Positions 55,148 through 64,000 of a stretch of DNA of 64,000 nucleotides are shown one piece after another. The position numbers and the translations under genes were made by a program. Within the stretch, counting starts at the first letter, position 1; each line of letters starts with the position of its first letter. The notes under the pieces are model-generated. The model was not told the DNA's origin. It saw only the letters and a list, made by a program, of their open reading frames with translations, and searched no databases. Source of the DNA: Diadema setosum (Eukaryota > Echinodermata > Echinoidea > Diadematoida > Diadematidae); contig NC_092705.1 in NCBI RefSeq assembly GCF_964275005.1, positions 8,482,641-8,546,640 of the forward strand, read 5' to 3'.

Positions 55148-55234
55148 GCACTCACAACCACCAGTTCACTTGCATCATATAAGATAAAAGCACCCAAAAA
55201 TGAATAATGTCTTCTCTCTAACATATTATGAATA

Positions 55235-55515
55235 AATGACGGACCGGGGGGGGGGGCGCACCGGGCGCGTGTGCCCCTTGATTTTTTTTTTTTTGTGTGT
55301 GTAAAACAAAAGAAATACACATGTAAAAAGGAAAACAAAAATAAGGGGGCCCCATCCCCTTTAATTTTCAATTGTAGTGACACAAGGTTTTGTTTTGTTT
55401 TGTTTTGCTTTGTTTATTTTTGTGCTGATTAAACCCGGAAGTGGTACTAGAATTTTTTTTTTTTTTGCGCCACAACTCCCCCCCCCCCTTTTATGGAATT
55501 CCATGATCCACCCTG
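55235..55515. mobile_element. Dispersed repeat with GGAATTCC..GATCC end, copy 2
   Basis: Same order of segments as 52055-52310: CCCCTTTAATTTTCAATTGTA, TGATTAAACCCGGAAGTGGTA, a poly-C tract, then TATGGAATTCCATGATCCACC. Confidence 0.6.
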
Positions 55516-55824
55516 TGGATGAATTGATAAAGAATAATTAAAAATACAGATCAAATTTTTCAAAAATTGACGGTACGAAAGGGGGAGGGAGGAGAAGAAT
55601 AGTTCCGGCTCAGTGAAGTTTGTGTGACGTCATCACTGAGCTGCGTCTTGTGCGCGTCCTTCGCGGGAGCCTATACACTCGTTTTCTTGCTCTAGATTTC
55701 CAAGACCACAGGAATCATAGTAACAGCGCGCGAATTAAAAAAAAAAAAAAAAAAAAGGTTCAAGCACAGGCTCCACGTGTCAAAATGAAAACTTAACAAA
55801 GCGTCAGTGTCTCGCATTACTACG

Positions 55825-56110
55825 ATGATTTCGCTCAGTCGCTAGCGCGTCTGCCTCCAGAAAGGACCTGGGTTTGATTCCCCGAGTCTTACTAAACAAT
55901 GTTGTGTGTGATTATACCGGATCGCTCCCTAGTAAGAGGCAAAACGCTCTGTCCCTGGGATAGGACAATAAATGAAGGTTCCGTATCCTGTGTAATTCAC
56001 AACTCACACATGAAAAAGAACTCACTTCATTCATCGTAAAGAGCAGGGTGCTATACCCAGTGAAGTGGTCCACCTCGTATACCTATCCACACACAAGAAA
56101 AACGGGAGCA
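55825..56110 (+). mobile_element. tRNA-derived SINE
   Basis: A tRNA-like head has an A-box-like CGCTCAGTCGCTAGCGCGTCTG (continuous from 55832) and, about 30 bp on, a B-box GGGTTTGATTCCC (55870-55882), the spacing of a pol III internal promoter. The body (CCCTGGGATAGGACAATAAA, then GAAAAAGAACTCACTTCAT) is unrelated to tRNA. Acceptor-stem pairing and a CCA-ready 3' end are not evident, so it is a SINE head and not a functional tRNA gene. Confidence 0.7.
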
Positions 56111-56247
56111 CGATGCTGACCCCTCGTGGTTCGCCCCAGGTGACTAGCAATAGTCAGCAAACGATATCAACCATGCACAGCGTGTCATTCGAGAAACACT
56201 AGACTGCTACTAGACATTCCAGGACGCGCCTCTTTTTTCCGTTTAAT

Positions 56248-56345
56248 AATAGGGAGCTTTAGATTTTGACGCGCGGACGTTTGAGCCGACGCTTACGCTG
56301 GACGTTCTCCTCTCCCTGCGTCGTGTGGAAAAGTAGCTTTAGATT
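56248..56345. repeat. Dispersed repeat shared with 37658-37810
   Basis: TAGGGAGCTTTAGATTTTGA, then CGCGCGGACGTTTGA, followed by AGTAGCTTTAGATTACGCTG. The repeated AGCTTTAGATT word suggests element ends, but the family is not identified. Confidence 0.6.
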
Positions 56346-58660
56346 ACGCTGGGACGCAACGCAGAGAAAACAAAATCGCGCCCCCATGTTATGATCAGTG
56401 CATGAAGAAGCTCTCTACGTCGCAAACTGTGTCTGGTGTAACCGGAGAAAAACCGGTGAACCCGCGATGCTTGAGGCCGACTATAATCACACTTGTATAC
56501 TCTCTGTTGTCAACGAAATAGGCTGTCACAAGTAATATTCCCAAGTTCTCAAAAGTTACTCACGCGGTGACACTCGTAACAAGCTCGGCAATACTCGTGA
56601 CTACTAACTCGACAAAGTGGGGGCCATCAGCCCAAATATGGAGCTATAATGCGTATATTTGGTTTATACGGTACGTTGCGCTGCGTGCTTCATGAACCAC
56701 TGAATTCGTGAAAATAGATGTGACAAAAACAAAATGTATAGCACAAGAGGAAAAAGAAGAATTTTTGTGCCTAGTAATGTCTTTACATACATCAAATATG
56801 TTCATGAAGATACTGTCGCGAAATCCATAAACTTCCGCATTTTTTTTTCTTTTCTTACTTAAACGGTTCAGATGGGCATATTCGATATTTGAACGCATTT
56901 CTAGTCGGTGCGGTGTATACACCTCAAGGTTAAGATAAGAAAAAAAAAACTATCTATAGAAAATATGTAAATTTTAGTAGCTCTAACCTCCAGGTTATGT
57001 ATGATTTTTAAACATGCTGACGGAGAATTTTACATTAACCATTTTTTCTCTAAAGTTTTACATTTTGCCCCTTGACCTTTGACACATTCCCTCCATTTTT
57101 TTTTAAGTTTGACCTCCTTATTGAAACAAACAAACAAAAGATAAATGATAAGTGATAAGTTGTATATACATTGACATATTACGTGTACTATACCACGCAT
57201 ACATTTGGGTGGAAAGTGGGCGAAGACATGCAAAAGATAATGTCCTCCTTTTTGTGTGTAGGAAAGAGCACTTACTGCCCGCCTCCGATGGGCATTTCGC
57301 TGATAGGTCAGATTCATTCGTGCCCAAATCCGCCATGGTAATGGTCAAGACAAATGGAAGCCCACTTTTAGGAGCAATTGACCTTTCGTGCACGGGCTTG
57401 CTGTCCTATTTCTCCTCTTACACTAACAGATATACGAAACAAAATAAGTACTGATAAACAGGTCTCGACTACGGCGGAATTTCTCGTGAAGGAAGGAATT
57501 TTGTTGCATCAGACACCACGTCATATTTATCTCTAGAGGCGCTTCCTTTGCGAATGAATTGAAGTGAGTTCGATACATGAGATAAAAATGATATAAGCAG
57601 AGCATATTAAAGTGAACCTAGAGTGGATTCCACCAACATGATTTGACCATTCACGTTTACTGACGAGGGGTGAATTCGAAAAGACCAGAGTACGGGTTCA
57701 TCAAAATGCGAACGAAATAATGATGCGTAGGATTACAACGTTAGGCAGCAGCATCAATAGTACGAGATGTTCTTGTAGCCTTACCTTAATGCTTTCCGAT
57801 AAACCACAAATCGAGAGTGAATTCGATGCAACAGGAGACTGTTATTTCTCCAAGTATGAGCACCAGGAGAAGACTGAAAAACAGTCCTGGTTGTGGCATA
57901 CACTAAGCAAAAAATAGAATAAACATTTATGCTATACTTACTACCAGATCTCTATCGATAGTGTCTGCCGTTAATCACGAAACAAAAACACAGTATGCCA
58001 TCCGCTCTAACTAATAGGGTTCGAGGAAATAATGAGGCGCATGCAGAACGGGCATTGCATCGCTTGTCATACAATTCCACAATACTTCATCTCGAGCATT
58101 TCTTGGTTTCGCTCGATTGTTTGCGCTAATGGGCGAACTATAGAATCTTTTCCAAACTTCCATATCATTCATCTCGATTTTCATATTTTGTGAAGACATA
58201 ATAATTGTTTACTTCGCATCGAAAGTTCATGCCAAGTTTTTACCGGAATATACGAAACTCAATTCCAGAATCGCGGATTTCACATACTAAAGCAAGTCCA
58301 CTTTTATGAACATAAAAGATTCAAGGTTTATGTCTTGTTTTTTTTTTTTTTTTTTAAGTATAACAGAGCTGTGTTGTAGTTCATCGCTGATGCTGACGGA
58401 GCTGTAGAATTATACAACTCTGGAGTTTCACTTTCGTCCTATCCGGCCGGAAAACCTCGTGGGCGTATGTCATCTATCCTGCAACTGCATGCCGTCCGTC
58501 CGCACTTTCAAAATGTCTCCCTCTCCATCAATTTCCATTCATCTTTAAAAAATGGATGTCATCCGGACAAGTCTCAATGAGATGCAATTTTAGATTTCGA
58601 AAAATTTCACCACTTTTTTTTTGTGGAAAATCGCCACATGATATTGATTAAATTCACACC
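56346..58660. other. No gene seen
   Basis: Several overlapping 60-100-codon open frames on both strands lack recognisable features. Poly-T/A runs and AT-rich sequence dominate. Confidence 0.4.
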
Positions 58661-58664
58661 GATT

Positions 58665-58870
58665 CAATTCAATTAAATTATACTTTATTTCCATCCAGCA
58701 AAAGGTAATACATGAATTTGATGCGAAGTATAATCAGTTTGTTGACGTCTTGATTCATATTGTTCAACAACATTTGAAAGAATTACAAGTCATAATACAA
58801 AATATACATACGAATAATCGATCAGGAGAAAACAATGGAGGATGAATAATTGCGTCATAATTAAATGTCA
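58665..58870 (-). mobile_element. CR1-like 3' end
   Basis: The minus strand ends GGATGGAAATAAAGTATAATT followed by TAATTGAATTGAATCGG, the tail style of the CR1-like copies at 19238 and 20988. The upstream sequence is 3' UTR-like, with no reverse transcriptase blocks. Confidence 0.6.
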
Positions 58871-60088
58871 CGTCTCTTCCATTCTTTTTATGTATATGGT
58901 AAATCTCTTTTGTAAGGTCTGCAGAAAGTCAGGAAAGCTCTTAAAGGGCCCGTCGTATATCAAGACATGAGCTGCAATGGTCCACATTCTCATTTTTCCC
59001 CCGTAGGTCGTAATGAAAATTGCCAAGACCGCTAGCCAGCGACTCCAGAATGTGACTAGGGCAACGTAAAAAAGCTCCAACAACGTCCAGACAGGGCGGA
59101 GAATTCCGACATGGAAAAAGAAAGTGGACCGAAAGCCGCGTTCTCACAATAGGCTCCCGTGGGTTTGCGTTGCGGAAATTAGGGGAGGTCGAATGTTTGC
59201 ATCGAGGATATAGCACCGAGTTCCTGGTATTCATATTGTCTGTGTTCAAATATGAAAATAGCTTCTTTTTTGTTTTGTTTTTAATATGATCTTTCCAAAC
59301 GAAATACACTTTGTTTGTTGTGTGAAAAATTTCTCTTATTTTTTTCACGGATTGAAACGTGTCTGGCGATCAATAAATCAAGAGATCTTAGCCCTTTGTA
59401 TATGTACAAAAATAGAGAAAATACGAAGCAGAACAAATGGAAACAAAATATTTTGAAAAGACGCTTGATATGACTTGCTACGTATCCGAGCAAAAAAGGA
59501 AGAAATCAAAAGGACCTCGAAAAGGGTCTGTTTTAGAACACATGGAGTGGTCGACGAGTTTCCTGAAAGAGGGGTTGTCTTTTTTCTATCGCCATTCAGT
59601 CGTCCCATTTCGCAAAATAGGATTTCAACATTCACCACTACGTTCTTCGATTTGTTGATTGAATAGGCCATAAATTTAATCTGTCATTTTTTTTTCTATT
59701 CATTCTTTATTGCGGGCCTGTATTATGAAAGTTTTTTGCTAGTCTACCAGGGCAATAAAAGTTATTCAAAACACCATTAAGGGCATCATACTTGGTACCA
59801 CAAGGAAATACTCGTACGCCATTTGGGTTTTCGGAAGCCCCTCGTGACGCCAGTTAGGGTATATGTTTAACACATTGTGTGACACCATTTTTAGAGGTGC
59901 AAATTTGATGTATCGAAACACGTTATTTTGGGTTTTCTGAGGTGTTTGGACGCGAACATGTAGCAATTGATTTGTCTGAGAGCGACCCTCCCCTCCTCCC
60001 TCCGGGTGGGGTGGGGGGGGGGGGCACCTCACAAGCGAAGTAGGGTCTACTGGTGTCGCTTGCTTCCTAATATAAAGCGACCAGCAAG
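58871..60088. other. No gene seen; G/C tract near 60002-60030
   Basis: Overlapping open frames at 58868-59671 have no recognised domains. The G-rich stretch following CCCTCCCCTCCTCCCTCC is low complexity. Confidence 0.4.
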
Positions 60089-60271
60089 GCCTGGGTCTGT
60101 TTCATGAAATCATCACATAAATGTCTTTATATTCAGAATGGCCAAAGTCGCTAATACGCAGTTATGTAGAGAAGTAAACTCCATTTCATGAAGTCTCTCA
60201 TAAGTGTGCCTTATCAATGACACGTATGAGCAAAAAGTCTCTCGTTAAACTTTTATGAATCGGACCCCTGG
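60089..60271. mobile_element. MITE related to 34559-34706
   Basis: Ends CCTGGGTCTGTTTCATGAAA and, inverted, CCAGGGGTCCGATTCATAAA. The interior shares GAATGGCCAAAGTCGCT with the 34.6-kb copy. Confidence 0.7.
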
Positions 60272-60860
60272 ATGTTGTGACTGTGCATATAGAAGTCTAA
60301 GTGGTAGTCATTTCCGTTCATACCAGTAGGGGGAAACGGTTACCTAGAAATGCCATCCCAACCAATCAAAGTCAATGGGAAAAGCCAGGTATCGGTTGTG
60401 CTTTACATAGCACTGTTATTTTGCGTCAGGTTCAGAACGATATCTGTATGGATATATCGGACCGACATTGGCGGGGCCCGATGGCCACTTGAAAATTCAT
60501 GTCGGGCCACATTGTATCCAAAAAGGCTTTCTTTTGGTGGCCCGATCGGGGAAACATAATGGTTATACTTTGTATTTCCTTTTATTTCAGGCTACCACTT
60601 TTCTTTTTAGGGCCACCAAAATTTCAAATGCAAAGATGTGAGTGCCCTGAACGGGCTACCAGATAAAGAAACAAGTGAGTGTCTGGCCCTTGACATATTT
60701 ATGTGTAATCGAAATACGCATCATGTGAAACTTGTATTATGATTTATCACCTTGAATCGTAGGTAATTAGGATAAATGGAAAATTCACTATCTACACATA
60801 CATCGTTGTATATAATGAAAGACATTGTTATACTTGCATTACGTCTGATATGAGCGACTG

Positions 60861-60901
60861 TTCTCTCTCTCTCTCTCCCTCTCTCTCCCTCCCTCTCTCC
60901 C

Positions 60902-60938
<37 letters not shown>
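60861..60938. repeat. (CT)n microsatellite
   Basis: About 78 bp of TC repeats with CCC interruptions. Confidence 0.96.
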
Positions 60939-60939
<1 letters not shown>

Positions 60940-61219
60940 CAGCCATGGCCCTACCGAACTAAAAATAGAAAGCGATGCTTTCAGTTCTAGTACATAATCA
61001 CAACTGGACTACACACTCGAAACCCTCGACTTGACAGCTACAGACAAACAGGACGCGTAGCCAGGAATCACGTGATCATTGTCTTTGCAATAACGAAACA
61101 TGCATTGTTCAAGGAGCACTACAGTACACTATAAGTTTATTCTTGTTATTGACACAAATGCAGACATTCAACACTAATCACATCACACAACTTTAATGAG
61201 GTTTTATACGTGAAATTCT

Positions 61220-61910
61220 TAAGGCTTTTTGTATATATATACTTTTCCCCGCAATATATCCGTAGAACAAGAGAAAAATCAGGTAATTTGTTTCAATTCA
61301 TTAATCTGTGTGAATAATGAGATTGTTTTTAAGAGTGCAATGTTTCAAAGGGTTATATCAATGTTAATCCAAGTACTGAGTGGTGATAGGTCATCTTTTA
61401 AAGTTTTGAACAGTTTCTGGCTAAATATGGTGTTTCTTGTAACCTTTTAGAGTATTTTTCGATCATTCATGCAATCCCCTTAGAGTGGAAAAACACATCG
61501 AAAAGAAATCAGTGAATGATAACGAAATAAAGACGCAACAAGAAGATACAATATCTAATTTGTCAAAAAAAAAACACACACACACCAAAATATGTCGATA
61601 TCTACGCCGAAAATTATGCAGCAAAATATTTCAACCACCTAAACTTGAAAGGAAATGGGAAGAAATATTTAACCAAAATTTAGACTGGATCAATATATAC
61701 AATGGTCCTTATAGATGTACTCTGAATCAAAGACTTCGTTATTTTCAATATAAAATTCTGCACAGAAATATTGGTGTTAACTTTTTGCAATGGGAATCTC
61801 TAACACATACCTCTGTACGTTTTGTTTTGGGAATGCAATATTACACAAAGATTTATTTTTCAAATACTGGCAATTATGTTACAGAATCAAACTCAAATTA
61901 CTAGAAGTAC
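61220..61910 (+). pseudogene. Tx1/L1-clade reverse transcriptase C-terminal remnant
   Basis: Translation in two frames gives AIPLEWKNTSKRN near 61470 and W.NIYNGPYRCTLNQRLRYF continuing QYKILHRNIGVNFLQW (61690-61800), then SVRFVLG. This order of blocks is characteristic of the region after the polymerase in L1/Tx1-type elements and differs from the CR1-like copies elsewhere in the window. A frame change near 61450 and loss of the catalytic domain show it is a dead fragment. Confidence 0.7.
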
Positions 61911-62106
61911 TTTTATACTTGGTTCTACAGAAGACCTAAAGTGTTACAATGTGATTTACTCGTATGCAAAGTAGGCCTACTTTATATTTTCTTTCAGGAA
62001 ATAAAAAGAAACTATTAGATTTTCGCCAATATTGTTAATTTTCAAAGCAAGAGAAGAAAGTAGATGAAGATAATGTCTGAAAAAAAATTAAAGGTTTTAT
62101 AATCAA

Positions 62107-62480
62107 TATTAAAGGGATTGTATAGTTTTGGTTGAGACTTAACTTCAGGTTTCTAACATTTTTGTGGATATAATGATAAACCTCTTATGAAGAGCTTGTA
62201 AATCCAAAACGTTTATTTGATAAAAATTGGTTTTAAAATGACTGAGATATCCAAAACAGAGCAATCCTAATAAAAGGTGGGACCCGTCTTTTATTAGAAT
62301 TGCTTTTCTTGACTTTGTTCTTGGATGTCTCAGCCATTCCGAAACCGATTTTCATCTAATAAACTTTGAATTCCTCTTAGAATGGTATGCCGTGTATTAT
62401 TTCATAAAGTGTTTTTTTTTTTATCTAGCAAAGAGTTAAAAGACAAATCCTCATCACCACCAATACTATACTATCCATTT
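62107..62480. mobile_element. Palindromic TTAA-flanked MITE, copy 2
   Basis: TTAAAGGGATTGTATAGT at the left and ACTATACTATCCATTTAA at the right. The centre of symmetry is CCTAATAAAAGGTGGGACCC. The arms include TTATTTGATAAAAATTGGTTTT and its inverted match. Confidence 0.8.
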
Positions 62481-62739
62481 AACTGGAATCGTATTCATGC
62501 TTTTTAGAGTGTTTGTAGCTGCCTGTCAAATATTATTGCAATATTTGTTTTTATGTATATGTGACATTTATTTGTATCTGAATGTTTTATAAATGAATGA
62601 GATTAAATTGTAAAAATGTTGGATTTTGGTTGCATATTAGTATGCTGACCTTGTCACAACGCGAAATGGTAGAGTGTAGGCATGATTTTTCTCATTTTCT
62701 ATTACTGAGTAATGAGAAAATTATATCAGTCCGACAAAC

Positions 62740-63010
62740 TTTTTGTGAGATGATGAGAAACCTCTTATAGAATATTAAAGAGCATACAATTCTAAGAGGA
62801 ATTAAAATCTTGTCTTAATAAAAGGTAGGACCCACCTTTTATTAGGACCACTTTTTTTTTTACTTTGCTTTTGGAAAATTTCAGCCGTTTTAAAATCTAT
62901 TTTCATCAAATAAACTTTGATTGTCTTCTAGAATTGTATACTCTTTAATATGTCATAAGGGGCTTCTAATTACCTCGCAAAAAGTTAGAATCTAACCCCC
63001 TCTATATCTC
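62740..63010. mobile_element. Palindromic MITE, copy 3 (left end diverged or shortened)
   Basis: Shares TGATGAGAAACCTCTTATAGAA, AAAAGGTAGGACCCACCTTT and CATCAAATAAACTTTGA with the other copies, but the outer left arm is not clear. Confidence 0.65.
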
Positions 63011-63242
63011 AGGTAGAACTATGACCTACCATCCCAGCATTCTAACTGTCACTGGTTTCCCACCGCCACGAGTGAGCTCTCACTGAGGATTGTTGGGAAT
63101 CAGTGGTCATAAAAAAAAGAAAAAACATCATTGAACTTTAGTAAGGGACTGCACATGCAAGTGATCCTATCAGGTAGTTGTACTGATAACGGTTAATGCT
63201 TTTGTACAGAAAATAGTACTACCAATTAATCGTCTGAACATT

Positions 63243-63637
63243 AAAGGGATCGTATAGTTTTGGTTTAAACCTTATTTCTGGTGTCAAACATTTTTGGTGA
63301 TATAATGAGAGACACCTTATGAAATATGAAAAAGCATGTAATTTTAAGAGGAATTCAACGTTTATTTGATGAAGATTGGTTCTGAAATGGCTGAGATACC
63401 CAAAAGAGAGCAATCCTAAAAAAGATGGGGCCAACCTTTTCTTCCTATCGCTTTGTTTTACTTTGTTTTTGGATGTCTCAGCCATTCCAAAACCGATTTT
63501 CATCAAATAAACTTTGAATTCCTCATAGAATAGCATGCTCTGTACTCTTTCACAAGTGGTTTCTTGATATTTCACCAAAAAGTCAGAAGCCCATTCTTCA
63601 TCTCCACCAATACTGTACCATCCCTTCAATTCAATGT
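63243..63637. mobile_element. Palindromic MITE, copy 4
   Basis: Left end TTAAAGGGATCGTATAGT, right end ACTGTACCATCCCTTCAA, with the arms folding around AAAAAGATGGGGCCAACCTTT. A 144-codon minus-strand open frame across it is incidental. Confidence 0.78.
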
Positions 63638-63972
63638 TTATTTGTGCGTTCATTTTCAGCGTGAATGACCGTTGGTCGCAACAATCTCAAGACACGTTCA
63701 CGAAGGACAATTGAATTCGTGGATAGGGGCATGTAGGGTATTTAATTTCACGAACTACACTAGTATACAACACTATCACAGGTTGAAACTAAACCACACA
63801 GTACACGTCATTACATAGTAAATAACTTATACTATATCATAAAAATAAATTCGCACATTGCAGTGACCAACATTGCTCATCTTAATCTTAATATTTGCTC
63901 ACTGCGAAGAATGTTGACGAGATTCGGCACATCCTTGGCAACGAGAAAAATCCGCGTTATTTCTAGGGTGCA

Positions 63973-64000
63973 CGTCGCGAGACCGACACTCACGAATCAT
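63973..64000. repeat. Start of another GAGACCGACAC..CACGAATCAT repeat
   Basis: CGAGACCGACACTCACGAATCAT-like sequence at the window edge matches 51330-51352, suggesting that a second copy of that inverted-repeat element begins here. Confidence 0.55.

Noticed and set aside
55832..55900. Functional tRNA gene
   Set aside because: A- and B-box words are present, but acceptor and anticodon stems are poor and a SINE body follows.
63219..63653. 144-codon minus-strand open frame
   Set aside because: Falls on palindromic MITE copy 4; other copies of the family do not keep the frame.
1..64000. CRISPR arrays, prokaryotic operons or phage genes
   Set aside because: No regularly spaced short repeats with unique spacers; splice sites, microsatellites and receptor genes indicate an animal genome.

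Overview
The window looks like gene-poor, AT-rich DNA from a metazoan, most likely a marine invertebrate deuterostome such as an echinoderm. The grounds are intron-containing genes with GT/AG junctions, tandem rhodopsin-class receptor genes, many CR1/L2-like retrotransposon fragments with (TTGAA)n tails, a pogo-type DNA transposon, TTAA- and TA-flanked MITEs, long microsatellites, and a surplus of the octamer TAGGCCTA. Nothing bacterial or viral is seen. The species assignment is inference.

Layout. Positions 1-1060 hold the 5' part of a receptor paralogue on the minus strand, cut off near position 85 by a C-rich repeat. A 7,570-bp pogo/Tigger-like transposon (1509-9078) carries an apparently intact two-exon transposase gene, 23-bp inverted ends and a TA duplication. 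It sits inside a tandemly repeated host sequence (1366-1508 plus 9079-13680) whose other copies keep the unoccupied site. Two of those copies carry two further insertions that the first copy lacks. From 13.7 to 19.1 kb there are retrotransposon 3' ends, a degenerate ~175-bp tandem array and short palindromic elements. From 19.2 to 27.2 kb two CR1-like elements lie head-to-tail on the minus strand; the second is split by a 3,325-bp foldback element with long inverted arms and a satellite-like core.

From 28 to 38 kb there is a duplicated block. One copy holds an intact receptor gene (coding exon 30205-31251, probable 5' non-coding exon near 32.7 kb). The other holds a receptor pseudogene (36226-37660) broken by frameshifts and a 415-bp MITE. 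A near full-length CR1-like element (38797-42513) with an 8-bp target duplication is nested in a cluster of inverted repeats. A third, more divergent receptor gene lies at 46714-47889. The right-hand 16 kb has no convincing gene. It holds a tRNA-derived SINE, telomere-like degenerate hexamers between inverted repeats, four copies of a palindromic TTAA-flanked element, and a Tx1/L1-like reverse transcriptase remnant.

The host genes supported are the receptors; all other coding signal belongs to mobile elements. The receptors share an unusual NRY/NRC motif, an NPVIYG..HP tail and a splice acceptor just upstream of the start codon, pointing to one locally duplicated family. The insertions can be placed in relative order because several have visible empty sites, target duplications or interrupted reading frames.
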